Positions 1 to 13,423 of a stretch of DNA of 64,000 nucleotides are shown here, one piece after another. Origin of the DNA: Liolophura sinensis (lineage: Eukaryota; Mollusca; Polyplacophora; Chitonida; Chitonidae). The notes beneath the pieces are model-generated. The model had not been told where the DNA came from and made no database searches. It worked only from the letters and a program-made list of their open reading frames with translations. Location: positions 1 through 64,000 of the forward strand of contig NW_027018002.1 in the NCBI RefSeq assembly GCF_032854445.1. The letters are read 5' to 3'. A program made the translations under genes and the position numbers. Numbering within the stretch: the first letter of the stretch is position 1; each line of letters opens with the position of its first letter.

Positions 1-2955
1 AATCACGTGCCCAGCAACGGCTCTTACTCCATGGAAACCAGGGATATTTGCAATTTTTTAACAGCTGCCGATGCCTGGCCCAATTCCGCATCTTTTGGCA
101 CCTTACTCATGTGGGTCTGTTCTGAGTTGTACTTTTTACAGCAGGGACTGTATCAAGTACCTTGTGATTTTTATGTACAAAAGGTGTGGTTTTTCTACAC
201 GTAGATAAAGACATTGAGATTGTCTTGGACTTAGAAGTAAGACAATTGCTGGGTAAGTTAAATGGGCTTAGCCCAAAGATTTCAGGTCTTCTGGGCTACC
301 GAAGGGCACATAACTTATAGTCAAAAGTTGAATATAGTAATGACCAGTCGCGATTGTACAGAGTACAGTGTAGCCGATTTCAATTAACAAAAAAGACCAG
401 GTAAAAATGCAAAAGTGGAAAAACTGATCCAGTGCTGCTGGTAAGAGGCTAATCCGACGTATTTTGTGACGAGAAATCGAATGGTGCAAACTGCGTTGCT
501 CTCCGACCAATACTTTTGGCTGTAGTGACAATTGAATGATCATTGATGTCATAATCACGTGCCCAGCAACGTCTCTTACTCCATGGAAACCAGGAAAATT
601 TGCAATTTTTTCAACAGCTGCCGATGCCTGGCTCAATTCCGCATCTTTTGGCACCTTACTGAAGTGGGTCAGTGTTCAGTTGTACTTTTTACAGCAGACT
701 GTATCAAGTACCTTGTGATTTTCACGTACAAATGGTGTGGTTTTTCTACACGTAGATAAAGACTTTGAGATTGTCTTGCACTTAGAAGTAAGGCAATTGC
801 TGGGTGAGTTAAATGGGCTTGGCCCAAAGACTTGTCGTCTTCTGGCTACCGAAGGGCACATAACTTATAGTCAAAAGTTGAATATAGTAATGACCAGTCG
901 CGATTGTACAGAGTACAGTGTAGCCGATTTCAATTAACAAAAGACCAGGCAAAAATGCAAAAGTGGAAAAACTGTTCCAGTGCTGCTGGTAAGAGGCTAA
1001 TCCGACGTATTTTGTGACGAGAAATCGAATGGTGCAAACCGCGTTGCTCTCCGACCAATACTTTTGGCTGTAGCGACAATTCAATGATCATTGATGTCAT
1101 AATCACGTGCCAGCAACGGCTCTTACTCCATGGAAACCAGGGATATTTTGGCAATTTTTTAACAGCTGCGATGCCTGGCCCAATTCCGCATCTTTTGGCA
1201 CCTTATAAATGTGGGGTCAGTGTTTAGTTGTACTTTTTGACAGCAGACTGTATCAAGTACCTTGTGTTTTTCACGTACAAATGGTGTGGTTTTTCTACAC
1301 GTAGATAAAGACATTGAGATTTTCTTGGACTTAGAAGTAAGACAATTGCTGGGTAAGTTAAATGGGCTTGGCCCAAAGATTCAGGTCTTCTGGCTACCGA
1401 AGGGCACATAACTTATAGTCAAAAGTTGAATATAGTAATGACCAGTCCGCGATTGTACAGAGTACAGTGTAGCCGATTTCAATTAACAAAAAGACCAGGT
1501 AAAAATGCAAACTGGTAAAACTGTTCCAGTGCTGCTGGTAAGAGGCTAATCCGACGTATTTTGTGGCGAGAAATCGAATGGTGCAAACCGCGTTGCTCTC
1601 CGACCAATACTTTTGGCTGTAGCGACAATTCAATGATCATTGATGTCATAATCACGTGCCCCAGCAACGGCTCTTACTCCATGGAAACCAGGGATATTTG
1701 CAATTTTTTAACAGCTGCCGATGCCTGGCCCAATTCCGCATCTTTTGGCACCTTATAAATGTGGGTCAGTGTTTAGTTGTACTTTTTACAGCAGACTGTA
1801 TCAAGTACCTTGTGTTTTCACGTACAAATGGTGTGGTTTTTCTACACGTAGATAAAGACATTGAGTTTGTCTTGGACTTAGAAGTAAGACAATTGCTGGG
1901 TAAGTTAAATGGGCTTGGCCCAAAGATTTCAGGTCTTCTGGGCTACCGAAGGGCACATAACTTATAGTCAAAAGTTGAATATAGTAATTACCAGTCGCGA
2001 TTGTACAGAGTACAGTGTAGCCGATTTCAATTAACAAAAAGACCAGGTAAAAATGCAAAACTGGTAAAACTGTTCCAGTGCTGCTGGTAAGAGGCTAATC
2101 CGACGTATTTTGTGACGAGAAATCGAATGGTGCAAACGCGTTGCCCTCCGACCAATACTTTTTGCTGTAGTGACAATTGAATGATCATTGATGTCATAAT
2201 CACGTGCCCAGCAACGTCTCTTACTCCATGGAAACCAGGAAAATTTGCAATTTTTCAACAGCTGCCGATGCTGGCTCAATTCCGCATCTTTTGGCGCCTT
2301 ACTGAAGTGGGCAGTGTTCAGTTGTACTTTTTACAGCAGACTGTATCAAGTACCTTGTGTTTTTTCACGTACAAATGGTGTGGTTTTTCTACACGTAGAT
2401 AAAGACATTGAGATTTGCACTTAGAAGTAAGGCCATTGCTGGGTGAGTTAAATGGGCTTGGCCCACAGACTTGTCGTCTTCTGGGCTACCGAAGGGCACA
2501 TAACTTATAGTCAAAAGTTGAATATAGTAATGACCAGTCGCGATTGTACAGAGTACAGTGTAGCCGATTTCAATTAACAAAAAGACCAGGTAAAAATGCA
2601 AAGGTGGAAAAACTGTTCCAGTGCTGCTGGTATGAGGCTAATCCGACGTATTTTGTGACGAGAAATCGAATGGTGCAAACCGCGTTGCTCTCCGACCAAT
2701 ACTTTTGGCTGTAGCGACAATTGAATGATCATTGATGTCATAATCACGTGCCCAGCAACGGCTCTTACTCCATGGAAACCAGGGATATTTGCAATTTTTT
2801 AACAGCTGCCGATGCCTGGCCCAATTCCGCATCTTTTGGCACCTTATAAAATGTGGGTCAGTGTTTAGTTGTACTTTTTACAGCAGACTGTATCAAGTAC
2901 CTTGTGTTTTTCACGTACAAATGGTGTGGTTTTTCTACACGTAGATAAAGACATT
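1..2955. repeat. Nine-monomer displaced duplication, first copy
   Basis: This segment matches 4943-7899 in class order (C B A A B A) and in private variants: TTACTCATG with GTTCTGAG, CAGCAACGTCTC, TAATTACCAGTCG, TTTGGCGCC and GGCCATTGC. The offset of about 4942 bp is nine monomers plus one base. Differences are mostly one- or two-base indels rather than substitutions. It begins at or before the window edge. Confidence 0.85.
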
Positions 2956-4850
2956 GAGATTGTCCTTGGACTTAGAAGTAAGACAATTGCTGGGTAAGTT
3001 AAATGGGCTTGACCCAAGATTTCAGGTCTTCTGGGCTACCGAAGGGCACATAACTTATAGTCAAAAGTTGAAATATAGTAATGACCAGTCGCGATTGTAC
3101 AGAGTACAGTGTAGCCGATTTCAATTAACAAAAAGACCAGGTAAAAATGCAAAAGTGGAAAAAACTGTTCCAGTGCTACTAGTAACAGGCTAATCCGACG
3201 TATTTTGTGACGAGAAATCGAATGGTGCAAACCGCGTTGCTCTCTGACCAATACTTTTGGCTGTAGCGACAATTCAATGATCATTGATGTCATAATCACG
3301 TGCCCAGCAACGGCTCTTACTCCATGGAAACCAGGGATATTTGCAATTTTTTAACAGCTGCCGATGCCTGGCCCAATTCCGCATCTTTTGGCACCTTACT
3401 GAAGTGGGTCAGTGTTCAGTTGTACTTTTTACAGCAGACTGTATCAAGTACCTTGTGTTTTTTATGTACAAATGGTGTGGTTTTTCTACACGTAGATAAA
3501 GACATTGAGATTGTCTTGCACTTAGAAGTAAGGCAATTGCTGGGGTGAGTTAAATGGGCTTGGCCCAAAGATTTGTCCGTCTTCTGGGCTACCGAAGGGC
3601 ACATAACTTATAGTCAAAAGTTGAATATAGTAATGACCAGTGTCGCGATTGTACAGAGTACAGTGTAGCCGATTTCATTAACAAAAAGACCAGGCAAAAA
3701 TGCAAAAGTGGAAAAACTGTTCCAGTGCTGCTGGTAAGAGGCTAATCCGACGTATTTTGTGACGAGAAATCGAATGGTGCAAACCGCGTTGCTCTCCGAC
3801 CAATACTTTTGGCTGTGCGACAATTGAATGATCATTGATGTCGTAATCACGTGCCCAGCAACGGCTCTTACTCCATGGAAACCAGGGATATTTGCAATTT
3901 TTTAACAGCTGCCGATGCCTGGCCCAATGTTCCGCATCTTTTGCACCTTATAAATGTTTTGTCAGTGTTTAGTTGTACTTTTTACAGCAGACTGTATCAA
4001 GTACCTTGTGTTTTTCACGTACAAATGGTGTGGTTTTTCTACACGTAGATAAAGACATTGAGATTGTCTTGGACTTAGAAGTAAGACAATTGCTGGGTAA
4101 GTTAAATGGGCTTAGCCCAAAGATTTCAGGTCTTCTGGGCTACCGAAGGGCACATAACTTATAGTCAAAAGTTGAATATAGTAATGACCAGTCGCGATTG
4201 TACAGAGTACAGTGTAGCCGATTTCAATTAACAAAAAGACCAGGCAAAAATGCAAAAGTGGAAAAACTGTTCCAGTGCTGTTGGTAAGAGGCTAATCGAC
4301 GTATTTGTGACGAGAAATCGAATGGTGCAAACCGCGTTGCTCTCCGACCAATACTTTTGGCTGTAGCGACAATTGAATGATCATTGATGTCGTATCACGT
4401 GCCCAGCAACGGCTCTTACTCCATGGGAAACCAGTGATATTTGCAATTTTTTAACAGCTGCCGATGCCTGGCCCAATTCCGCATCTTTTGGCACCTTATA
4501 AATGTTTGTCAGTGTTTAGTTGTACTTTTTACAGCAGACTGTATCAAGTACCTTGTGTTTTTCACGTACAAATGGTGTGGTTTTTCTACACGTAGATAAA
4601 GACATTGAGATTGTCTTGGACTTAGAAATAAGACAATTGCTGGGTGAGTTAAATGGGCTTGGCCCAAAGATTTCAGGTCATCTGGGCTACCGAAGGGCAC
4701 ATAACTTATAGTCAAAAGTTAAATATAGTAATGACCAGTCGCGATTGTACAGAGTACAGTGTAGCCGGTTTCAATTAACAAAAACACCAGGCAAAAATGC
4801 AAAAGTGGAAAAACTGTTCCAGTGCAACTAGTAAGAGGCTAATCCGACGT
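1..4850. other. Indel-dense zone at the window start
   Basis: Many one- to four-base indels relative to clean copies, for example CACGTGCCAGC (one C short), CTTTTTGACAG, CAGTCCGCG, CAATGTTCCGC and TGTGTCGCG. The clean duplicate at 4943-7899 lacks them. They break every reading frame and look like uncorrected sequencing errors. Confidence 0.7.
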
Positions 4851-4942
4851 ATTTTGTGACGAGAAATCGAATGGTGCAATCCGCGTTGCTCTCCAACCAA
4901 TACTTTTGGCTGTAGTGACAATTGAATGATCATTGATGTCAT

Positions 4943-7899
4943 AATCACGTGCCCAGCAACGGCTCTTACTCCATGGAAACCAGGGATATTTGCAATTTTT
5001 TAACAGCTGCCGATGCCTGGCCCAATTCCGCATCTTTTGGCACCTTACTCATGTGGGTCTGTTCTGAGTTGTACTTTTTACAGCAGACTGTATCAAGTAC
5101 CTTGTGATTTTTATGTACAAAAGGTGTGGTTTTTCTACACGTAGATAAAGACATTGAGATTGTCTTGGACTTAGAAGTAAGACAATTGCTGGGTAAGTTA
5201 AATGGGCTTAGCCCAAAGATTTCAGGTCTTCTGGGCTACCGAAGGGCACATAACTTATAGTCAAAAGTTGAATATAGTAATGACCAGTCGCGATTGTACA
5301 GAGTACAGTGTAGCCGATTTCAATTAACAAAAAGACCAGGTAAAAATGCAAAAGTGGAAAAACTGATCCAGTGCTGCTGGTAAGAGGCTAATCCGACGTA
5401 TTTTGTGACGAGAAATCGAATGGTGCAAACTGCGTTGCTCTCCGACCAATACTTTTGGCTGTAGTGACAATTGAATGATCATTGATGTCATAATCACGTG
5501 CCCAGCAACGTCTCTTACTCCATGGAAACCAGGAAAATTTGCAATTTTTCAACAGCTGCCGATGCCTGGCTCAATTCCGCATCTTTTGGCACCTTACTGA
5601 AGTGGGTCAGTGTTCAGTTGTACTTTTTACAGCAGACTGTATCAAGTACCTTGTGATTTTCACGTACAAATGGTGTGGTTTTTCTACACGTAGATAAAGA
5701 CTTTGAGATTGTCTTGCACTTAGAAGTAAGGCAATTGCTGGGTGAGTTAAATGGGCTTGGCCCAAAGACTTGTCGTCTTCTGGGCTACCGAAGGGCACAT
5801 AACTTATAGTCAAAAGTTGAATATAGTAATGACCAGTCGCGATTGTACAGAGTACAGTGTAGCCGATTTCAATTAACAAAAAGACCAGGCAAAAATGCAA
5901 AAGTGGAAAAACTGTTCCAGTGCTGCTGGTAAGAGGCTAATCCGACGTATTTTGTGACGAGAAATCGAATGGTGCAAACCGCGTTGCTCTCCGACCAATA
6001 CTTTTGGCTGTAGCGACAATTCAATGATCATTGATGTCATAATCACGTGCCCAGCAACGGCTCTTACTCCATGGAAACCAGGGATATTTGCAATTTTTTA
6101 ACAGCTGCCGATGCCTGGCCCAATTCCGCATCTTTTGGCACCTTATAAATGTGGGTCAGTGTTTAGTTGTACTTTTTACAGCAGACTGTATCAAGTACCT
6201 TGTGTTTTTCACGTACAAATGGTGTGGTTTTTCTACACGTAGATAAAGACATTGAGATTTTCTTGGACTTAGAAGTAAGACAATTGCTGGGTAAGTTAAA
6301 TGGGCTTGGCCCAAAGATTTCAGGTCTTCTGGGCTACCGAAGGGCACATAACTTATAGTCAAAAGTTGAATATAGTAATGACCAGTCGCGATTGTACAGA
6401 GTACAGTGTAGCCGATTTCAATTAACAAAAAGACCAGGTAAAAATGCAAAACTGGTAAAACTGTTCCAGTGCTGCTGGTAAGAGGCTAATCCGACGTATT
6501 TTGTGGCGAGAAATCGAATGGTGCAAACCGCGTTGCTCTCCGACCAATACTTTTGGCTGTAGCGACAATTCAATGATCATTGATGTCATAATCACGTGCC
6601 CAGCAACGGCTCTTACTCCATGGAAACCAGGGATATTTGCAATTTTTTAACAGCTGCCGATGCCTGGCCCAATTCCGCATCTTTTGGCACCTTATAAATG
6701 TGGGTCAGTGTTTAGTTGTACTTTTTACAGCAGACTGTATCAAGTACCTTGTGTTTTTCACGTACAAATGGTGTGGTTTTTCTACACGTAGATAAAGACA
6801 TTGAGATTGTCTTGGACTTAGAAGTAAGACAATTGCTGGGTAAGTTAAATGGGCTTGGCCCAAAGATTTCAGGTCTTCTGGGCTACCGAAGGGCACATAA
6901 CTTATAGTCAAAAGTTGAATATAGTAATTACCAGTCGCGATTGTACAGAGTACAGTGTAGCCGATTTCAATTAACAAAAAGACCAGGTAAAAATGCAAAA
7001 CTGGTAAAACTGTTCCAGTGCTGCTGGTAAGAGGCTAATCCGACGTATTTTGTGACGAGAAATCGAATGGTGCAAACCGCGTTGCCCTCCGACCAATACT
7101 TTTGGCTGTAGTGACAATTGAATGATCATTGATGTCATAATCACGTGCCCAGCAACGTCTCTTACTCCATGGAAACCAGGAAAATTTGCAATTTTTCAAC
7201 AGCTGCCGATGCCTGGCTCAATTCCGCATCTTTTGGCGCCTTACTGAAGTGGGTCAGTGTTCAGTTGTACTTTTTACAGCAGACTGTATCAAGTACCTTG
7301 TGTTTTTCACGTACAAATGGTGTGGTTTTTCTACACGTAGATAAAGACATTGAGATTGTCTTGCACTTAGAAGTAAGGCCATTGCTGGGTGAGTTAAATG
7401 GGCTTGGCCCACAGACTTGTCGTCTTCTGGGCTACCGAAGGGCACATAACTTATAGTCAAAAGTTGAATATAGTAATGACCAGTCGCGATTGTACAGAGT
7501 ACAGTGTAGCCGATTTCAATTAACAAAAAGACCAGGTAAAAATGCAAAGGTGGAAAAACTGTTCCAGTGCTGCTGGTATGAGGCTAATCCGACGTATTTT
7601 GTGACGAGAAATCGAATGGTGCAAACCGCGTTGCTCTCCGACCAATACTTTTGGCTGTAGCGACAATTGAATGATCATTGATGTCATAATCACGTGCCCA
7701 GCAACGGCTCTTACTCCATGGAAACCAGGGATATTTGCAATTTTTTAACAGCTGCCGATGCCTGGCCCAATTCCGCATCTTTTGGCACCTTATAAATGTG
7801 GGTCAGTGTTTAGTTGTACTTTTTACAGCAGACTGTATCAAGTACCTTGTGTTTTTCACGTACAAATGGTGTGGTTTTTCTACACGTAGATAAAGACAT
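4943..7899. repeat. Nine-monomer displaced duplication, second copy
   Basis: This is the clean counterpart of the segment at 1-2955; its monomers keep 549-bp spacing. Agreement ends near 7899, where this copy reads GATTTTCTTGG and the first reads GATTGTCCTTGG. Confidence 0.85.
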
Positions 7900-10699
7900 T
7901 GAGATTTTCTTGGACTTAGAAGTAAGACAATTGCTGGGTAAGTTAAATGGGCTTGGCCCAAAGATTTGTCGTCTTCTGGGCTACCGAAGGGCACATAACT
8001 TATAGTCAAAAGTTGAATATAGTAATGACCAGTCGCGATTGTACAGAGTACAGTGTAGCCGATTTCAATTAACAAAAAGACCAGGTAAAAATGCAAAACT
8101 GGTAAAACTGTTCCAGTGCTGCTGGTAAGAGGCTAATCCGACGTATTTTGTGGCGAGAAATCGAATGGTGCAAACCGCGTTGCTCTCCGACCAATACTTT
8201 TGGCTGTAGTGACAATTGAATGATCATTGATGTCATAATCACGTGCCCAGCAACGCCTCTTACTCCATTGAAACCAGGGAAATTTGCAATTTTTCAACAG
8301 CTGCCGATGCCTGGCTCAATTCCGCATCTTTTGGCACCTTACTGAAGTGGGTCAGTGTTCAGTTGTACTTTTTACAGCAGACTGTATCAAGTACCTTGTG
8401 TTTTTTATGTACAAATGGTGTGGTTTTTCTACACGTAGATAAAGACATTGAGATTGTCTTGCACTTAGAAGTAACACAATTGCTGGGTGAGTTAAATGGG
8501 CTTAGCCCAAAGATTTGTCGTCTTCTGGGCTACCGAAGGGCACATAACTTATAGTCAAAAGTTGAATATAGTAATGACCAGTCGCGATTGTACAGAGTAC
8601 AGTGTAGCCGATTTCAATTAAGAAAAAGACCATGCAAAAATGCAAAAGTGGAAAAAATGTTCCAGTGCTGCTGGTAAGAGGCTAATCCGACGTATTTTGT
8701 GACGAGAAATCGAATGGTGCAAACCGCGTTGCTCTCCGACCAATACTTTTGGCTGTAGCGACAATTGAATGATCATTGATGTCATAATCACGTACCCAGC
8801 AACGGCTCTTACTCCATGGAAACCAGGGATATTTGCAATTTTTTAACAGCTGCCGATGCCTGGCCCAATTCCGCATCTTTTGTCACCTGATAAATGTGGG
8901 TCAATGTTTAGTTGTACTTTTTACAGCAGACTGTATCAAGTACCTTGTGTTTTTTATGTACAAATGGTGTGGTTTTTCTACACGTAGATAAAGACATTGA
9001 GATTGTCTTGGACTTAGAAATAAGACAATTGCTGGGTGAGTTAAATGGGCTTGGCCCAAAGATTTGTCGTCTTCTGGGCTACCGAAGGGCACATAACTTA
9101 TAGTCAAAAGTTGAATATAGTAATAACCAGTCGCGATTGTACAGAGTACAGTGTAGCCGATTTCAATTAACAAAAAGACCATGCAAAAATGCAAAAGTGG
9201 AAAAAATGTTCCAGTGCTGCTGGTAAGAGGCTAATCCGACGTATTTTGTGACGAGAAATCGAATGGTGCAAACCGCGTTGCTCTCCGACCAATACTTTTG
9301 GCTGTAGCGACAATTGAATGATCATTGATGTCATAATCACGTGCCCAGCAACGGCTCTTACTCCATGGAAACCAGGGATATTTGCAATTTTTTAACAGCT
9401 GCCGATGCCTGGCCCAATTCCGCATCTTTTGGCACCTTATAAATGTGGGTCAGTGTTTAGTTGTACTTTTTACAGCAGACTGTATCAAGTACCTTGTGTT
9501 TTTCACGTACAAATGGTGTGGTTTTTCTACACGTAGATAAAGACATTGAGATTTTCTTGGACTTAGAAGTAAGACAATTGCTGGGTAAGTTAAATGGGCT
9601 TGGCCCAAAGATTTCAGGTCTTCTGGGCTACCGAAGGGCACATAACTTATAGTCAAAAGTTGAATATAGTAATGACCAGTCGCGATTGTACAGAGTACAG
9701 TGTAGCCGATTTCAATTAACAAAAAGACCAGGTAAAAATGCAAAACTGGTAAAACTGTTCCAGTGCTGCTGGTAAGAGGCTAATCCGACGTATTTTGTGA
9801 CGAGAAATCGAATGGTGCAAACCGCGTTGCTCTCCGACCAATACTTTTGGCTGTAGTGACAATTGAATGATCATTGATGTCATAATCACGTGCCCAGCAA
9901 CGGCTCTTACTCCATTGAAACCAGGGAAATTTGCAATTTTTCAACAGCTGCCGATGCCTGGCTCAATTCCGCATCTTTTGGCACCTTACTGAAGTGGGTC
10001 AGTGTTCAGTTGTACTTTTTACAGCAGACTGTATCAAGTACCTTGTGTTTTTTATGTACAAATGGTGTGGTTTTTCTACACGTAGATAAAGACATTGAGA
10101 TTGTCTTCGACTTAGAAGTAAGGCAATTGCTGGGTGAGTAAAATGGGCTTAGCCCAAAGATTTGTCGTCTTCTGGGCTACCGAAGGGCACATAACTTATA
10201 GTCAAAAGTTGAATATAGTAATGACCAGTCGCGATTGTACAGAGTACAGTGTAGCCGATTTCAATTAACAAAAAGACCATGCAAAAATGCAAAAGTGGAA
10301 AAAATGTTCCAGTGCTGCTGGAAAGAGGCTAATCCGATGTATTTTGTGACGACAAATCGAATGGTGCAAACCGCGTTGCTCTCCGACCAATACTTTTGGC
10401 TGAAGTGACAATTGAATGATCATTGATGTCATAATCACGTGCCCAGCAACGGCTCTTACTCCATGGAAACCAGGAAAATTTGCAATATTTCAACAGCTGC
10501 CGATGCCTGGCTCAATTCCGCATCTTTTGGCACCTTATTCATGTGGGTCTGTTGTCAGTTGTACCTTTTACAGCAGACTGTATCAAGTACCTTGTGATTT
10601 TTATGTACAAAAGGTGTTTTTTCTACACGTAAATAAAGACATTGAGATTGTTTTGCACTTAGAAGTAACACAATTGCTGGCTGAGTTAAATGGGCTTAG

Positions 10700-13040
10700 C
10701 CCAAAGATTTGTCGTCTTCTGGGCTACCGAAGGGCACATAACTTATAGTCAAAAGTTGAATATAGTAATGACCAGTCGCGATTGTACAGAGTACAGTGTA
10801 GCCGATTTCAATTAACAAAAAGACCATGCAAAAATGCAAAAGTGGAAAAAATGTTCCAGTGCTGCTGGTAAGAGGCTAATCCGACGTATTTGTGACGAGA
10901 AATCGAATGGTGCAAACCGCGTTGCTCTCCGACCAATACTTTTGGCTGTAGCGACAATTGAATGATCATTGATGTCATAATCACGTGCCCAGCAACGGCT
11001 CTGACTCCATGGAAACCAGGGATATTTGCAATTTTTTAACAGCTGCCGATGCCTGGCCCAATTCCGCATCTTTTGTCACCTGATAAATGTGGGTCAATGT
11101 TTAGTTGTACTTTTTACAGCAGACTGTATCAAGTACCTTGTGTTTTTTATGTACAAATGGTGTGGTTTTTCTACACGTAGATAAAGACATTGAGATTGTC
11201 TTGGACTTAGAAATAAGACAATTGCTGGGTGAGTTAAATGGGCTTGGCCCAAAGATTTGTCGTCTTCTGGGCTACCGAAGGGCACATAACTTATAGTCAA
11301 AAGTTGAATATAGTAATGACCAGTCGCGATTGTACAGAGTACAGTGTAGCCGATTTCAATTAACAAAAAGACCATGCAAAAATGCAAAAGTGGAAAAAAT
11401 GCTCCAGTGCTGCTGGTAAGAGGCTAATCCGACGAATTTTGTCACGACAAATCGAATGGTGCAAACCGCGTTGCTCTCCGACCAATACTTTTGGCTGTAG
11501 TGACAATTGAATGATCATTGATGTCATAATCACGTGCCCAGCAACGGCTCTTACTCCATGGAAACCAGGAAAATTTGCAATTTTTCAACAGCTGCCGATG
11601 CCTGGCTCAATTCCGCATCTTTTGGCACCTTACTGAAGTGGGTCAGTGTTCAGTTGTACTTTTTACAGCAGACTGTATCAAGTACCTTGTGTTTTTTATG
11701 TACAAATGGTGTGGTTTTTCTACACGTAGATAAAGACATTGGGATTGTCTTCGACTTAGAAGTAAGGCAATTGCTGGGTGAGTAAAATGGGCTTAGCCCA
11801 AAGATTTGTCGTCTTCTGGGCTACCGAAGGGCACATAACTTATAGTCAAAAGTTGAATATAGTAATGACCAGTCGCGATTGTACAGAGTACAGTGTAGCC
11901 GATTTCAATTAACAAAAAGACCATGCAAAAATGCAAAAGTGGAAAAAATGTTCCAGTGCTGCTGGTAAGAGGCTAATCCGTCGTATTTGTGACGAGAAAT
12001 CGAATGGTGCAAACCGCGTTGCTCTCCGACCAATACTTTTGTCTGTAGCGACAATTGAATGATCATTGATGTCATAATCACGTGCCCAGCAACGGCTCTT
12101 ACTCCATGGAAACCAGGGATATTTCCAATTTTTTAACAGCTGCCGATGCCTGGCCCAATTCCGCATCTTTTGTCACCTGATAAATGTGGGTCAATGTTTA
12201 GTTGTACTTTTTACAGCAGACTGTATCAAGTACCTTGTGTTTTTTATGTACAAATGGTGTGGTTTTTCTACACGTAGATAAAGACATTGAGATTGTCTTG
12301 GACTTAGAAATAAGACAATTGCTGGGTGAGTTAAATGGGCTTAGCCCAAAGATTTGTCGTCTTCTGGGCTACCGAAGGGCACATAACTTATAGTCAAAAG
12401 TTGAGTATAGTAATGACCAGTCGCGATTGTACAGAGTACAGTGTAGCCGATTTCAATTAACAAAAAGACCATGCAAAAATGCAAAAGTGGAAAAAATGCT
12501 CCAGTGCTGCTGGTAAGAGGCTAATCCGACGAATTTTGTCACGACAAATCGAATGGTGCAAACCGCGTTGCTCTCCGACCAATACTTTTGGCTGTAGTGA
12601 CAATTGAATGATCATTGATGTCATAATCACGTGCCCAGCAACGGCTCTTACTCCATGGAAACCAGGAAAATTTGCAATTTTTCAACAGCTGCCGATGCCT
12701 GGCTCAATTCCGCATCTTTTGGCACCTTACTGAAGTGGGTCAGTGTTCAGTTGTACTTTTTACAGCAGACTGTATCAAGTACCTTGTGTTTTTTATGTAC
12801 AAATGGTGTGGTTTTTCTACACGTAGATAAAGACATTGGGATTGTCTTCGACTTAGAAGTAAGGCAATTGCTGGGTGAGTAAAATGGGCTTAGCCCAAAG
12901 ATTTGTCGTCTTCTGGGCTACCGAAGGGCACATAACTTATAGTCAAAAGTTGAATATAGTAATGACCAGTCGCGATTGTACAGAGTACAGTGTAGCCGAT
13001 TTCAATTAACAAAAAGACCATGCAAAAATGCAAAAGTGGA
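10700..13040. repeat. Local dimer higher-order repeat, two copies, period 1097 bp
   Basis: The segment repeats once at 1097 bp. Shared private variants are GACGAATTTTGTCACGAC at 11431 and 12528, and the shortened CGTATTTGTGACG at about 10885 and 11984. Agreement fails before 10700 (TTAAAT against TAAAAT) and after 13040 (GACATATTTTG). Confidence 0.85.
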
Positions 13041-13153
13041 AAAAATGTCCCAGTGCTGCTGGTAAGAGGCTAATCCGACATATTTTGTGACGACAAATCG
13101 AATGGTGCAAACCGCGTTGCTCTCCGACCAATACTTTTGGCTGTAGCGACAAT

Positions 13154-13167
13154 TCAATGATCATTGA
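13154..13167. repeat. 14-bp perfect palindrome TCAATGATCATTGA
   Basis: The sequence is its own reverse complement over 14 bases. It exists in monomers with the C allele (ACAATTCAATGATC); those with the G allele have CAATTG followed by AATGATCATT instead, as at 13699-13714. Both forms lie 9-10 bp upstream of CACGTG. Units with GATCATTTATG or GATCATTAATG have a shortened palindrome. Confidence 0.8.
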
Positions 13168-13300
13168 TGTCATAATCACGTGCCCAGCAACGGCTCTTAC
13201 TCCATGGAAACCAGGGAAATTTGCAATTTTTCAACAGCTGCCGATGCCTGGCTCAATTCCGCATCTTTTGGCACCTTACTGAAGTGGGTCAGTGTTCAGT

Positions 13301-13314
13301 TGTACTTTTTACAG
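13301..13314 (+). promoter_or_regulatory. Splice-acceptor-like tract TGTACTTTTTACAG
   Basis: A pyrimidine-rich run ending in ACAG followed by CAG resembles a eukaryotic 3' splice site. It is nearly invariant. A second, weaker acceptor-like tract (ATTTTTCAACAG) ends at 13237. Chance is a real alternative; no transcript evidence exists in the window. Confidence 0.3.
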
Positions 13315-13354
13315 CAGACTGTATCAAGTACCTTGTGTTTTTTATGTACAAATG

Positions 13355-13371
13355 GTGTGGTTTTTCTACAC
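13355..13371 (+). other. Potential stem-loop GTGTGG-TTTTT-CTACAC
   Basis: Six-base arms flank a five-T loop, with one G-T pair that would be a G-U wobble in RNA. It is present in almost every monomer. The minority subtype with CCACAC has a perfect stem. A transcript is not demonstrated. Confidence 0.6.
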
Positions 13372-13423
13372 GTAGATAAAGACATTGAGATTGTCTTGGA
13401 CTTAGAAATAAGACAATTGCTGG

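Larger units (their letters stand above)
1..9884. repeat. Domain I: class A and B monomers (units 1-18)
   Basis: Class A, with CTTATAAATG and GTTTAG, occurs only in this domain, mixed with class B and two C-like units that start the two copies of a duplication. A units usually carry TTCACGTAC, GGTAAGTT and AAGATTTCAGG variants. The first D unit appears near 8787. A marked A unit with GATTTTCTTGG recurs at about 6256, 7903 and 9551, a three-monomer spacing. The first 4.85 kb is full of one-base indels. Confidence 0.85.

Noticed and set aside
3915-3965. Apparent new sequence variants such as CAATGTTCCGC and AATGTTTTGTCAG
   Set aside because: They lie in the indel-dense first 4.85 kb and are best treated as sequence errors rather than a new subtype.
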